Positions 8,345-17,626 of a stretch of DNA of 64,000 nucleotides are shown here, one piece after another; the first letter of the stretch is position 1; each line of letters starts with the position of its first letter. The notes beneath the pieces were generated by a model. The model saw only the letters and a list, made by a program, of their open reading frames with translations. It searched no databases and was not told the origin of the DNA. The stretch covers positions 3,472,001 to 3,536,000 of the forward strand of contig NZ_CP017754.1 in assembly GCF_001854325.1 (NCBI RefSeq). Reading direction: 5' to 3'. This stretch comes from Cupriavidus malaysiensis (GTDB lineage: Bacteria; Pseudomonadota; Gammaproteobacteria; Burkholderiales; Burkholderiaceae). The position numbers were made by a program, and so were the translations under genes.

Positions 8345-8613
8345 AGGCGGCAGCAGCCACCCGGCCGCCGCGCGCGGCGCGCACCATGCTGGCGACCGCG
8401 TCCGCCATCCTTGCCGTCCTCGCCGTAGCGGGCATGTGCGGCTGCAGCGTGGTAGGCGCCACCGTCGCCGTAGGCAGCGCCGCGGTCTCGGCCGCGGCTA
8501 CCGCCGGCTCGGCGGCGGTCAGCGTCGCCTCGACCGCGGTCAGCACCACCTATGACGTCGGCAAGGCCGGCGTCCAGGCCGTTTCGGGCAGCGGTAGCGA
8601 CGCGCCCCGTTGA
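8341..8613 (+). CDS. Small lipoprotein coupled to the NodIJ-type exporter
   Basis: The 90-residue protein has an Arg-containing N-terminus, a hydrophobic segment and the lipobox-like sequence VAGMCGC, so lipid attachment at a Cys around residue 33-35 is likely. The rest is a repetitive Ala/Val/Ser/Thr run (AAVSAAATAGSAAVSVAS) ending in a Gly/Ser tail. Its start overlaps the permease stop by 4 bp, which argues for co-translation with the exporter. Function is unknown; an envelope accessory role is inferred from context only. Confidence 0.7.
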   Translation: MKAAAATRPPRAARTMLATASAILAVLAVAGMCGCSVVGATVAVGSAAVSAAATAGSAAVSVASTAVSTTYDVGKAGVQAVSGSGSDAPR

Positions 8614-8638
8614 GCTGTGCGACTGCAGCCCGCCTGGC

Positions 8639-9844
8639 TTAGTCGCCGAGCCCGCGCAGCAGATCGGCCTTCAGGTCGGCCACGGACTCCAGGCCTACCG
8701 CCATGCGGATCAGGCCCTCGCCGATGCCGGCTGCCGCCTTGGCCTCCGGGCTCACGCGCGCATGCGTGGTGGTGTAGGGATGGGTCACCGTGGTGCGCGT
8801 ATCGCCCAGGTTACCCGTGATCGAGCACAGCCGTGTGCTGTCGATCACGCGCCAGGCATTGGCGCGCTGCTGCTCCGGCGTATCGCCCTTCAGCTCGAAG
8901 GACACGATGGCGCCGCCGCCGCTCTGCTGGCGCTGGGCGATCTCATACTGCGGATGGGACTTCAGCGCCGGATGGTAGACGCGCGCCACGGCCGGATGGG
9001 ATTCGAGGAATTCGGCCAGGGCCAGTGCGCTGGCGGAGTGCCGCTCCATGCGCAGCCCCAGCGTCTCCATGCCCTTGAGCAGTACCCAGGCGTTGAACGC
9101 CGACAGCGTCGGACCGGCGGTGCGCACGAAGGGGAATACCTTGCCCATGATGAAGTCGTGCTTGCCCAGCACGGCACCACCCAGCACGCGGCCCTGGCCG
9201 TCGATATGCTTGGTGGCCGAATGCACGACGATGTCGGCGCCGAAGCGGATCGGCTGCTGCAGCGCCGGCGAACAGAAGCAGTTGTCGACCACCAGGAGCG
9301 CGCCGGCGTTGTGGGCGATGTCGGCCACCGCAGCGATGTCCGCTACCTCGGTCAGCGGATTCGACGGCGTCTCGAGGAAAAACAGCTTGGTGCTGGGGCG
9401 CACCGCCGCCCGCCAGGCGGCGAGGTCGGTCGGATCGACGAAGGTGGTCTCGACGCCGAACTTGGCGAAGATATTCGAGAACAGCGTCATGGTCGAACCG
9501 AAGATCGCGCGCGAGCTGACCAGATGATCGCCAGCCTGCAGCGAAGACAGCACCACCGACAGGATCGCACTCATCCCCGATGCCGTGGCCATGCAGGCCT
9601 CGGCGCCCTCCAGCGCGGCCAGGCGTGACTGGAACATGCTGACGGTGGGATTGGTGAAGCGCGAGTAGGTGAAGCCCTCCTCGGAATTGGCGAAGCGCTC
9701 GGCGGCCTCGGCGGCGCTGTGGAAGCAGAAGCTGGAGGTCAGGTACATGGCCTCCGAATGCTCCATGAACTCGCTGCGCAGGGTGCCGGCGCGCACGCCA
9801 AGCGTATCGATGCCGAGGGAGTCGAGGGGGAGCGGTTCGTTCAT
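8639..9844 (-). CDS. metZ: O-succinylhomoserine sulfhydrylase
   Basis: The 401-residue PLP enzyme of the Cys/Met metabolism family carries the PLP-lysine motif HSATKHIDGQGR and the phosphate-binding ATASGMSAI. It fits MetZ, which makes homocysteine directly from O-succinylhomoserine and sulfide, better than cystathionine synthases, judging from the MetZ-like N-terminus (DTLGVRAGTLRSEF). It ends the long minus-strand block begun at truA and lies 368 bp downstream of purF, with a terminator-like hairpin between. Confidence 0.92.
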   Translation of the reverse strand: MNEPLPLDSLGIDTLGVRAGTLRSEFMEHSEAMYLTSSFCFHSAAEAAERFANSEEGFTYSRFTNPTVSMFQSRLAALEGAEACMATASGMSAILSVVLSSLQAGDHLVSSRAIFGSTMTLFSNIFAKFGVETTFVDPTDLAAWRAAVRPSTKLFFLETPSNPLTEVADIAAVADIAHNAGALLVVDNCFCSPALQQPIRFGADIVVHSATKHIDGQGRVLGGAVLGKHDFIMGKVFPFVRTAGPTLSAFNAWVLLKGMETLGLRMERHSASALALAEFLESHPAVARVYHPALKSHPQYEIAQRQQSGGGAIVSFELKGDTPEQQRANAWRVIDSTRLCSITGNLGDTRTTVTHPYTTTHARVSPEAKAAAGIGEGLIRMAVGLESVADLKADLLRGLGD

Positions 9845-9914
9845 GGTCTATGCGGCGCGGCGCGCGTTCCGTGGTTCGTTCGTGGTTCGGGCCGCCGCAG
9901 GCCGGCGGCCATGC

Positions 9915-9953
9915 AAAAAAGCCCGTTCGATCGGGTGGCCGAATCGACGGGCT
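9915..9953 (-). terminator. Rho-independent terminator upstream of metZ
   Basis: On the minus strand, AGCCCG then TCGAT pairs across a 10-nt loop with ATCGA and CGGGCT, with one bulge, and is followed by TTTTTT. It lies about 70 bp before the metZ start, so it may end purF transcripts or attenuate metZ. Confidence 0.7.
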
Positions 9954-10154
9954 GCATGAGGTGCGGGTGTTCTGGATGAGTGCCGGGCCTGGCGCCGCGG
10001 CGGGATGCCGGCGGGTGTCGTGCCTGCTCTGCACAACCGCCCTGCGGCGCTCCGCTTTAGCTGTTTCGGGCCTGGGCACGGAGAGCGCGGCTCCCCGACC
10101 GATTCCCCCGCCTGCCGGCAGGGCCCGCGTCCGCAAGCTGACAATCAAATCGAC

Positions 10155-10177
10155 GCCCGGCCATGTTACGGCCGGGC
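10155..10177 (-). terminator. Hairpin after purF
   Basis: GCCCGGCC and GGCCGGGC pair perfectly around a 7-nt loop 36 bp after the purF stop. The following sequence is only moderately T-rich. Confidence 0.45.
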
Positions 10178-10212
10178 CCGGTGTTCGTCAACGCGTGCGG
10201 GGCCGCCCGTGC

Positions 10213-11739
10213 TTACTCGTTGCCGCCGGAACGCTGCAGGTGCAGTTGCGAGCGCTCGGTTTCCCCGGTGCCCTCACGGTCGGCCTGGCTGCGCGCCGTT
10301 TCCAGCCGCGTCAGGTAGGCTTCGTCGATGTCGCCGGTGATGTAGCGCCCATCGAAGCAGGAGGCATCGAAGTCCTTCAGCGCCGGATTGATGTCGCGCA
10401 CGGCCTGCTTCATCGCTTCCACGTCCTGGTAGACCAGCTGGTCGGCGCCGATGATGCGCGCGATCTCTTCGTGGGTGCGGTTGTGCGCCACCAGCTCGCC
10501 GCGGGTGGGCATGTCGATGCCGTACACGTTGGGGAACTTCACCGGCGGCGCGGCCGAGGCGAAGATCACCTTGTTGGCGCCGGCGTCGCGGGCCATCTGC
10601 ACGATCTCGAACGAAGTGGTGCCGCGCACGATGGAATCGTCGACGATCAGCACGTTCTTGCCCTTGAACTCCACGCCCATCGCGTTGAGCTTCTGGCGCA
10701 CCGACTTCTTGCGCACTGCCTGGCCGGGCATGATGAAGGTGCGGCCGACATAGCGGTTCTTGAAGAAGCCTTCGCGATAGCCGACGCCCAGCTTGTTGGC
10801 CACCTGCATGGCGGCCGGACGGCTTGAGTCGGGGATCGGCATCACCACGTCAATGTCGCCGGCCGACACCTCGCGGCGGATCTTCTCGGCCAGGTAGTCA
10901 CCCATGCGCAGGCGGGCATCATAGACGGGCACGCCATCGATGCACGAATCCGGGCGCGCCAGGTAGACGTACTCGAAGATGCAGGAGTTCAGCAGCGGAT
11001 TGTCGGCGCACTGCTTGCTGTGAAGCTTGCCGTCGAGGTCGATGAAGATCGCCTCGCCAGGCGCCACGTCGCGCTCCAGGCGGTAGCCGATGCCTTCCAG
11101 CGCCACCGACTCGGATGCCACCATCCATTCCTTGCCGCTCGGCGTATCGACGCTGCCCAGGCACAGCGGACGGATGCCGAAGGGGTCGCGCACGGCCAGC
11201 ATGCCGTAGCCGGCGATCTGCGCGGCGATGGCATAGGAGCCGCGCACGCGCCGGTGCATGCCGGCCACCGCGGTGAAGATGGTGTCCGGGGCCAGCGAGG
11301 TGCCATTGCTGGCGCGCTGCAGCTCGTCGGCCAGCACGTTGAGCAGCACCTCGGTATCCGAATGCGTGTTGATATGGCGGCGGTCGCGGCGGAACATCTC
11401 CTCGCGCAACTGCTGCCAGTTGGTCAGGTTGCCGTTGTGCGCCAGGATGATGCCGTACGGCGCGTTGACGTAGAACGGCTGCGCCTCCTCCTCGCTGGAG
11501 GCCGAGCCGGCCGTCGGGTAGCGTACCTGGCCGATGCCGGCCAGGCCGGGCAGGCTGCGCATATTGCGCGTACGGAACACATCGCGCACCAGGCCGTTGG
11601 CCTTGTGCATGTGGAACGTACTGCCGTTGGCCGTGGCAATGCCTGCGGCATCCTGTCCGCGATGCTGCAGCAGCAACAGGCTGTCGTAAATCAATTGGTT
11701 GACGGGCGTGGAGGACACCACACCGACGATACCGCACAT
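10213..11739 (-). CDS. purF: Amidophosphoribosyltransferase
   Basis: The 508-residue enzyme starts MCGIVGVV, giving the N-terminal Cys nucleophile of the class II glutaminase domain after Met removal and no propeptide. The phosphoribosyltransferase domain carries the PRPP motif VLIVDDSIVRGTTS around residue 365. The reaction is the first committed step of purine synthesis, PRPP plus glutamine to phosphoribosylamine. The purF-cvpA neighbourhood is widely conserved; cvpA lies 125 bp upstream here. Confidence 0.97.
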   Translation of the reverse strand: MCGIVGVVSSTPVNQLIYDSLLLLQHRGQDAAGIATANGSTFHMHKANGLVRDVFRTRNMRSLPGLAGIGQVRYPTAGSASSEEEAQPFYVNAPYGIILAHNGNLTNWQQLREEMFRRDRRHINTHSDTEVLLNVLADELQRASNGTSLAPDTIFTAVAGMHRRVRGSYAIAAQIAGYGMLAVRDPFGIRPLCLGSVDTPSGKEWMVASESVALEGIGYRLERDVAPGEAIFIDLDGKLHSKQCADNPLLNSCIFEYVYLARPDSCIDGVPVYDARLRMGDYLAEKIRREVSAGDIDVVMPIPDSSRPAAMQVANKLGVGYREGFFKNRYVGRTFIMPGQAVRKKSVRQKLNAMGVEFKGKNVLIVDDSIVRGTTSFEIVQMARDAGANKVIFASAAPPVKFPNVYGIDMPTRGELVAHNRTHEEIARIIGADQLVYQDVEAMKQAVRDINPALKDFDASCFDGRYITGDIDEAYLTRLETARSQADREGTGETERSQLHLQRSGGNE

Positions 11740-11864
11740 GCCAGACTCCCAGGGAAGGCGTTTTCAATCAGAGGCGCGGGCCCGCCCCATGGCGGCGCCA
11801 GCGAATAAACCGTTGCGAGGCCGGCGCGTCCCGGAGCGGCATCCCGCCCCGCGTCGCGCTGCGC

Positions 11865-12362
11865 TCATGTCTTCACGTACTTGGCGATCTCCGGCGGCAA
11901 CCAGGGCCGCAGCGAATCCATGGCCTCCACCACATAGGGCCGCGACACGGCGTCGCGCCAGAAAGCCTCTTCCGGCAGCTTGGTCAGGCCTGCCAGGGTC
12001 ACCACGAACATCACCACCAGCGCGCCGCGCAGCAGGCCGAACACCAGCCCCAGGCCACGGTCGGCCGGCTTCAGCCCGGTTCGCTCCATCAACTGGCCCA
12101 GCAGCGTCGCCGCCAGCGCGGCCGCGATCACCGTGCCGATGAACAGCACCACGAAACCGAGCGCCTCGCGCGCCAGCGCACCGCCCGGCACCGACTCCGG
12201 CACCCACTGCGCGGCGGTGGGCGCATAGTGATAGGCCACCCAGAACGCAACCACCCAGCCGATCAGGGCCAGCACCTCGCGCACCAGGCCACGCAGCACG
12301 CCGACCAGCCCGGAAGCGATCAGGATGAAGGCGACGCCGTAATCGAAAAAAGTCGGTTGCAT
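11865..12362 (-). CDS. cvpA: CvpA-family membrane protein
   Basis: The 165-residue protein has four hydrophobic segments, and its N-terminus FDYGVAFILIASGLVGVLRG matches the CvpA family, named for its requirement in colicin V production in E. coli. The molecular role is unsettled; links to envelope homeostasis have been proposed. It lies between the SPOR-domain gene and purF, the standard arrangement in proteobacteria, and is probably cotranscribed with both. Confidence 0.9.
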   Translation of the reverse strand: MQPTFFDYGVAFILIASGLVGVLRGLVREVLALIGWVVAFWVAYHYAPTAAQWVPESVPGGALAREALGFVVLFIGTVIAAALAATLLGQLMERTGLKPADRGLGLVFGLLRGALVVMFVVTLAGLTKLPEEAFWRDAVSRPYVVEAMDSLRPWLPPEIAKYVKT

Positions 12363-12387
12363 GGTGACGGGCCCGGAAGGCCGTGCT

Positions 12388-13149
12388 TCACTGTTCGACG
12401 ACCTTGCCTTGCAGGCCGGCCGCTGTCACCTTGCGTGCCGCCGCGTCCGCTGCATCGCGGTCGGAGAACGGCCCGGCACGCAGCAACACGCGCTCGCCGT
12501 CGGCAAAGGTCTTCTTCTCCACATAGGCCGGCACCTTGCCGGCCTTCAGCTTGGCCACCCAGTTCCTGGCCTTGTCCTCGGAGGCAAAGGCGCCGATCAG
12601 CACCAGGTACTTGCCACTGCCCTGCGCCTTGGCGTCGGCGCTCTTCTGCGCGGACGGCTGCGGCTGGTCGGCCGCCTTGGCAGCCGTCCTGTCCACCGTC
12701 TTGTCGGCGGCCTTGTCCGGCGTGGTTCCCTGCGGCCTGGCCGATGCATCCGGCACGATTTCCTCGCCCGCGTCGAGCGCCTGCTGCGCATCGGCCTTGG
12801 CCGACGGCGGCAGCGGATCCGCCTTGCGCGCCTCGACCCGCGGCTTCTGCTTGCCGCCCTGCCCGTTGGCCACGTTGACGCTGACGTCGTCCGACACGGG
12901 CCGCGGCTTGGTCTCGAACACGATGGGCAGCAGGATCACGGCCGCCACCATCAGCACCACCGCGCCGATCAGGCGCCGGCGCGCGCGCTGCTTCTGGGGG
13001 AATTCGGGATCCAGCGTGTCGTCCGTGTACTCCTCCGCCAGACGCCGCGACGAGGCGATGCCTGCACCCGGGTCCGGACGTGAGCGGCGCGAACGCTCGG
13101 GAGCCGGGTCATTGCCCTTGCGGGCGGTAAACAGCGAAAGCAGGCCCAT
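12388..13149 (-). CDS. SPOR-domain cell-division protein, DedD-like
   Basis: The 253-residue protein has a basic cytoplasmic part, one transmembrane segment (GAVVLMVAAVILLPIVF, about residues 55-72), a long Ala/Lys/Asp-rich linker and a C-terminal SPOR domain of about 75 residues (KYLVLIGAFASEDKARNWVA onward). SPOR domains bind denuded septal peptidoglycan. The place between folC and cvpA is that of dedD. I prefer the ATG at 13147-13149 (MGLLSLF) to the earlier frame start at 13182. A GTAAAC hexamer lies a few codons inside the gene. Confidence 0.85.
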   Translation of the reverse strand: MGLLSLFTARKGNDPAPERSRRSRPDPGAGIASSRRLAEEYTDDTLDPEFPQKQRARRRLIGAVVLMVAAVILLPIVFETKPRPVSDDVSVNVANGQGGKQKPRVEARKADPLPPSAKADAQQALDAGEEIVPDASARPQGTTPDKAADKTVDRTAAKAADQPQPSAQKSADAKAQGSGKYLVLIGAFASEDKARNWVAKLKAGKVPAYVEKKTFADGERVLLRAGPFSDRDAADAAARKVTAAGLQGKVVEQ

Positions 13150-13208
13150 AGATTGGTTCGGTGCGGCGGCGGGCGCAGCCACGCCGCTGTGTTTGCCGTT
13201 CCCTGCCG

Positions 13209-14519
13209 TCAGTTCGCCTGCGTGGCGCGGTAAGCCATCACGCCGGCGACGGTGTAGAACGATCCGAAGACCAGAATTCTATCATTCTCGGTCGCTCTCT
13301 CGATGGCGTCGCGGTAAGCCGCCTCGGGGCTGGAAAAACAGGCCGCTGTGGCGTCCGGGCCGGGCCGGAAACCGCCCGCCTCCAGCGCCCCGAGCAGGTC
13401 CTGCGCGGAGGCGGCACGCTCGGTCGGCAGGTCGCACAGGCACCAGTGATCGACCTTGTCCGCGACGTGGTGCAGCACGCCGGCGATATCCTTGTCGGCC
13501 ATCGCGCCGAATACCGCGTAGGTGTAGCGGAAGAAGCCCATATTCTCCAGGTTCTGCCCCAGCGTGGCGGCGGCATGAGGATTGTGCGCCACGTCCAGGA
13601 TCACCGCCGGGCGGCCCGCCAGCACCTGGAAGCGCCCGGGCAGTTCGACGAAGGCCAGGCCGTTGCGCACGTCCTGGGCACTGACCGGCAGGCGCGGCCG
13701 CATCGCCTGCAGGGCCGCCAGCGCGGCCGAGGCGTTGAGCAGCTGGTTGGCACCGCGCAATGCCGGATAGCCAAGGCCGCTCAGCTTGCGCCCGCCACCC
13801 TGCCAGTCCCACTGCTGGCGTTCCTGCCCCTTGGCGGCGTGGAAGCCGAAGTCGCGCCCGGCCAGCCACAGTTCGGCGCCGATGGCCTCGGCATGCTCGA
13901 GCAGGGACTGGGGCGGTACCGGATCGCCGCAGATGGCCGGCGCGCCGGGACGGAAGATGCCGGCTTTCTCGAAGCCGATCGCCTCGCGGGTGCTGCCAAG
14001 GTATTGTGTGTGGTCGATGTCCACGCTGGTGACGATGGCGCAGTCGGCATCGATGATATTGACCGCATCGAGACGGCCGCCGAGCCCCACCTCGAGCACG
14101 ATGGCGTCCAGCCCCGCCTCGGCGAAGGCGTGGATGATGGCCAGCGTGGTGAACTCGAAATAGGTCAGGCTCACCGGATCGGCGAAGCTGTTGCGCGCAC
14201 GCTCGACCGCCTCGAAGTGCGGCAGCAATTGCGCGTCGCTGAGCATCTCCCCGCCGATGCGCGCACGCTCATTGAATGAAATCAGGTGGGGCGAGGTATG
14301 GCAGCCGACCTTGTAGCCGGCTTCCAGCAGGATGCGCTCCAGCATGGCGCAGGTCGACCCCTTGCCATTGGTGCCGCCCACCGTGAACACCACGGCGTCG
14401 ATGCGCAGGCCCAGCGCCTCCTTGACGCGGGTGATGCGGGTCAGCCCCATGTCGATGCCGACCGGGTGGGCGGTCTCGAGATGAGCCAGCCATTCGGGAA
14501 GGGTGTGGAAGATGGGCAT
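13209..14519 (-). CDS. folC: Dihydrofolate synthase / folylpolyglutamate synthase
   Basis: The 436-residue Mur-ligase-type enzyme has the ATP-binding loop GGTNGKGSTC at residues 48-57 and the downstream TSVDIDHTQYLGSTREAIGFEKAG segment with its metal ligands. It adds glutamate to dihydropteroate and then extends the polyglutamate tail. The start is the ATG at 14517-14519 (MPIFHTLPEW); the frame upstream lacks family similarity. It is flanked by accD and the SPOR gene on the same strand. Confidence 0.94.
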   Translation of the reverse strand: MPIFHTLPEWLAHLETAHPVGIDMGLTRITRVKEALGLRIDAVVFTVGGTNGKGSTCAMLERILLEAGYKVGCHTSPHLISFNERARIGGEMLSDAQLLPHFEAVERARNSFADPVSLTYFEFTTLAIIHAFAEAGLDAIVLEVGLGGRLDAVNIIDADCAIVTSVDIDHTQYLGSTREAIGFEKAGIFRPGAPAICGDPVPPQSLLEHAEAIGAELWLAGRDFGFHAAKGQERQQWDWQGGGRKLSGLGYPALRGANQLLNASAALAALQAMRPRLPVSAQDVRNGLAFVELPGRFQVLAGRPAVILDVAHNPHAAATLGQNLENMGFFRYTYAVFGAMADKDIAGVLHHVADKVDHWCLCDLPTERAASAQDLLGALEAGGFRPGPDATAACFSSPEAAYRDAIERATENDRILVFGSFYTVAGVMAYRATQAN

Positions 14520-14732
14520 GATGGCAATGCGGCGCCCGTCGGGGCAGGCGCCAGGAGCTAGGGTTCTATCGGAATCGGGCCGGTGCTGCGGCGGGCCCTG
14601 GCGCGGGTGCCGCGCCTTGCCTGCGAGGTGGAGGCGGAGAATGGAGCCTTCAACGGCATGCCGGCGGCAGGCCCCGCTTCCCCAGCATAGGCCAGCCGGC
14701 AAACCGCCGCGGGCCGCTGCCGCCGCACCAAG

Positions 14733-14758
14733 CAAAAGGCGCGGACATGGTCCGCGCC
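14733..14758 (-). terminator. Rho-independent terminator after accD
   Basis: GGCGCGGAC and GTCCGCGCC pair around a 3-nt loop, followed on the minus strand by TTTT, about 20 bp after the accD stop. It would separate accD from folC, or act only partly. Confidence 0.85.
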
Positions 14759-14779
14759 CTGGTCCTGCACGGGTGCCGC

Positions 14780-15652
14780 TCAGGCCACCGCGTCGGCCGG
14801 CTGCTTCTGCAGCAGTGCCAGCAGCTGCGCCAGTTCGTCGCGCATCTTGCGGCGGTCGACGATCATGTCGATGGCGCCCTTCTGCAACAGGAACTCGGCG
14901 CGCTGGAAGCCTTCCGGCAGCTTTTCGCGCACGGTCTGCTCGATCACGCGCGGACCGGCGAAGCCGATCAGCGCCTTGGGCTCCGCGATCACGACGTCGC
15001 CCAGGAAGGCGAAGCTCGCGGACACGCCGCCCATGGTCGGGTCGGTCAGCACGCTGATGAACGGCAGCTTGGCGGCCGACAACTGGTTCAGCATCGAGGT
15101 CGTCTTCGCCATCTGCATCAGCGACAGCAGGCTCTCCTGCATGCGCGCGCCACCGGTGGCGGTGATACAGATGAACGGCACCTTCTGCTCGAGGGCGGCC
15201 TGCGCGCCGCGCACGAAGCGCTCGCCCACCACCGAGCCCATGGAACCGCCCATGAACTCGAATTCGAAGCAGGCCACGACCACCGGCAGCGTGTGGATCG
15301 CACCGCCGACGACGACCATCGCATCGGTCTCGCCGGTATCGTCCATGGCGGCCTTGATGCGATCCGGATACTTCTTGGTGTCCTTGAACTTCAGGGCATC
15401 GACCGGCACGATCTCCTGGCCGATCTCATAGCGGCCCTCGGCATCGAGCAGCCCGTCCAGGCGCGCGCGCGCGCGGATGCGCATGTGGTGGTCGCACTTG
15501 GGGCAGACGTGCAGGTTGGCCTCGACGTCGGTGCGGTACAGCACCGATTCGCACGACGGGCACTTGACCCACAGCCCTTCCGGAATGCCCTTGCGGGTGG
15601 AGGGGTCGGTCTGTTGAATCTTGGGAGGCAGGAGTTTATCCAACCAGCTCAT
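14780..15652 (-). CDS. accD: Acetyl-CoA carboxylase carboxyltransferase subunit beta
   Basis: The 290-residue subunit has an N-terminal zinc ribbon with Cys 31, 34, 50 and 53 (CPSC and CPKC), then the crotonase-like carboxyltransferase core with [10 protein letters not shown] and GPRVIEQT. It works with AccA to transfer carboxyl from biotin to acetyl-CoA, making malonyl-CoA. The ATG at 15650-15652 gives the usual [10 protein letters not shown] start. Position next to trpA and folC is conserved in beta- and gamma-proteobacteria. Confidence 0.96.
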   Translation of the reverse strand: MSWLDKLLPPKIQQTDPSTRKGIPEGLWVKCPSCESVLYRTDVEANLHVCPKCDHHMRIRARARLDGLLDAEGRYEIGQEIVPVDALKFKDTKKYPDRIKAAMDDTGETDAMVVVGGAIHTLPVVVACFEFEFMGGSMGSVVGERFVRGAQAALEQKVPFICITATGGARMQESLLSLMQMAKTTSMLNQLSAAKLPFISVLTDPTMGGVSASFAFLGDVVIAEPKALIGFAGPRVIEQTVREKLPEGFQRAEFLLQKGAIDMIVDRRKMRDELAQLLALLQKQPADAVA

Positions 15653-15872
15653 GAAAGCTCCTTTCGGATGGCTGCCGAGCGCCGCGCACGACACGAAAGT
15701 CAGGCGCGGCGGCAGGCAACGGACACACGGCCCGGGTTCGGGCCGGGCGCGGGCTCAGCAGGGAATCAGGCCGCGAATTTATCATGCCGGGCGCATGCCC
15801 CCGAAGCAAAACCGCTTGCAGGTGAAATATGCGCCACAAAACACACCAGAGCAGCCGCCCCCTGCGTCACTT

Positions 15873-16670
15873 TCAGGCGTCCAGCGCCTGGCGTATCTCC
15901 GCGATGAAGGCACGCAGCGATTCTACCGCCTGCTCGCGCGGAGCATCCTCCAGCAACTGCACCAGGCGGCTGCCGATCACCACAGCGTCGGCGACGCTGC
16001 TGATGGCCCGCGCGGTCTGTGCATCGCGGATGCCGAAACCCACTCCCACCGGCAGCTTGGCGTGCTGCTTGATCAGGGGAATGCGCGCGGCCACGCTGTC
16101 GAGGTCGAGCGCGCCCGAACCGGTCACGCCCTTGAGCGAGACGTAGTACAGATAGCCGCTGGCGATGCGCGCCACCGCCTCGATGCGGTCGTCAGTGGAG
16201 GTCGGTGCCAGCAGGAAGATCGGGTCGATGCCGTTGGCGCGCATCAGCGCAGCGAAATCGCCGCACTCCTCGGGCGGATAGTCCACCACCAGCACGCCGT
16301 CGACGCCGGCCTCGTGCGCAGCGCGTGCGAAGGCTTCCTCGCCCATGCGCTCGATCGGGTTGGCATAGCCCATCAGCACCACCGGCGTGGTCGTGTCGGT
16401 GCGGCGGAATTCGGTCACCCAGGCCAGCACCTTGGCCAGCGTCACGCCATGGGCCAGCGCGCGCTCGGAGGCGCGCTGGATCACGGGACCGTCGGCCATC
16501 GGATCGGAGAACGGCACACCCAGCTCGATCACGTCGGCACCGCCCGCGACCAGCGCGTGCATCAGTGCCACCGTCAGGCCGGGTTCGGGGTCGCCGGCGG
16601 TGATGAAGGGAATCAGGCCCTTCTTCTGCTGCGCGGCCAGCGCCGCGAAAGTCGTTTGGATTCGGGACAT
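15873..16670 (-). CDS. trpA: Tryptophan synthase alpha subunit
   Basis: The 265-residue TIM-barrel protein has the catalytic pair Glu49 and Asp60 ([14 protein letters not shown]) seen at the same numbers as in the Salmonella enzyme. It cleaves indole-3-glycerol phosphate to indole, which channels to the beta subunit. The start is the ATG at 16668-16670, two bases after the methyltransferase stop, so the two genes are tightly linked. Confidence 0.97.
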   Translation of the reverse strand: MSRIQTTFAALAAQQKKGLIPFITAGDPEPGLTVALMHALVAGGADVIELGVPFSDPMADGPVIQRASERALAHGVTLAKVLAWVTEFRRTDTTTPVVLMGYANPIERMGEEAFARAAHEAGVDGVLVVDYPPEECGDFAALMRANGIDPIFLLAPTSTDDRIEAVARIASGYLYYVSLKGVTGSGALDLDSVAARIPLIKQHAKLPVGVGFGIRDAQTARAISSVADAVVIGSRLVQLLEDAPREQAVESLRAFIAEIRQALDA

Positions 16671-16672
16671 GG

Positions 16673-17626
16673 TCAGGACATCAGATTGGGCAGCGGCGCC
16701 TGGGTCGCGGCGCCGGCGGTCTCGTCCGCTTCGGCGCCGCCGGCGGCTGCCGGGGTTGGGGTCGGTGGCGCGGCATCGTCCTGCGACGGCGCCGGAGCCA
16801 GCGGCTCGGCCGTCGCCACGCGCGCGCGCGCCACGTGCACATACTGCGGGTTGATCTCGAAGCCGACGAAACGCCGGCCGTGACGCGCACATGCCACCGC
16901 GGTGGTGCCGCTGCCGGTGAAGGGATCCAGCACCAGACCGCCCGGCGGGCAGCTCGACAGCACCATGCGCTCGACGATCTCCAGCGGCTTCTGCGTGGGA
17001 TGGTCCGCCCGCTCGGGATCCTGGCGGTGGATGCGCGAAATGCTCCACAGGTCCTTGGGGTTGTAGCCCACCTCCAGCCACTTCTTGCCTTCGAAGCGGG
17101 GCCGGCTGCGCGCCTTCTTGGTCTCGGGGTCGTAGGGAATACGGACCGGATCGAGATCGAAGTAGTAGTCGCGCTGCCGGGCGAAGAAGCCGATGTTGTC
17201 GTGCACCGAGGAGAACTTGCGCGTGGTGCCGCCCATGCTGGGCACGCGGCGGTCCCAGATGATCTCGTTGATCATCGTCAGGCGCTGCTTGAGCATCACG
17301 AACAGCTCCGGCGAATACTGCCAGGTGCAGAAGATGTAGAGCGACCCGCGCGGCGCCAGCTTCGGGCAGACGGCATCCATCCAGCGCTCGGCCCATTCCA
17401 GGTAGGCCTGGCCCGAGAGGCGGTCGGAGTCGTTGCCGTAGTCCTTGCCGAGGCCGTATGGCGGATCGGCGACGACCAGGTCGACCGAGCCGTCGGGCAG
17501 CCGCGCGATGCCGTCCAGCACGTCTTCCTGGAACAGCAGCGCGGGCATGCCGCCGGGCACGGTCAGGTCGATGCCATCATCGTCGGCACCACCGCCGGCA
17601 GCTTCCGCGGGAGGCAGTGCGCGCAT
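16673..17626 (-). CDS. Orphan beta-class DNA methyltransferase inside the trp cluster
   Basis: The 317-residue protein has the catalytic motif DPPY at residues 54-57 and the AdoMet-binding motif DPFTGSGTT at 234-242. This order defines beta-class amino-methyltransferases, and DPPY suggests N6-adenine (or N4-cytosine) methylation. No endonuclease or specificity gene is nearby, so it is solitary. The last 45 residues are Ala/Pro-rich and probably disordered. The ATG overlaps the trpB stop (TGATG) and trpA follows at 2 bp, so it is translated within the trp transcript. From memory, relatives at this locus in Ralstonia and Burkholderia modify GTWWAC; I cannot verify the target here. Confidence 0.88.
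   Translation of the reverse strand: MRALPPAEAAGGGADDDGIDLTVPGGMPALLFQEDVLDGIARLPDGSVDLVVADPPYGLGKDYGNDSDRLSGQAYLEWAERWMDAVCPKLAPRGSLYIFCTWQYSPELFVMLKQRLTMINEIIWDRRVPSMGGTTRKFSSVHDNIGFFARQRDYYFDLDPVRIPYDPETKKARSRPRFEGKKWLEVGYNPKDLWSISRIHRQDPERADHPTQKPLEIVERMVLSSCPPGGLVLDPFTGSGTTAVACARHGRRFVGFEINPQYVHVARARVATAEPLAPAPSQDDAAPPTPTPAAAGGAEADETAGAATQAPLPNLMS

Larger units (their letters stand above)
9845..10212. other. purF-metZ intergenic region
   Basis: There is no gene in this 368-bp stretch. It contains the hairpin at 10155-10177 just after purF and a stronger terminator at 9915-9953 close to metZ. I see no riboswitch fold that I can recognise. Confidence 0.55.

Noticed and set aside
9845..10212. 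SAM or SAH riboswitch before metZ
   Set aside because: I could not find the conserved cores or helices; only terminator-like hairpins are evident.
16673..17626. Part of a restriction-modification system
   Set aside because: No endonuclease or specificity subunit gene is near; flanking genes are trpB and trpA.
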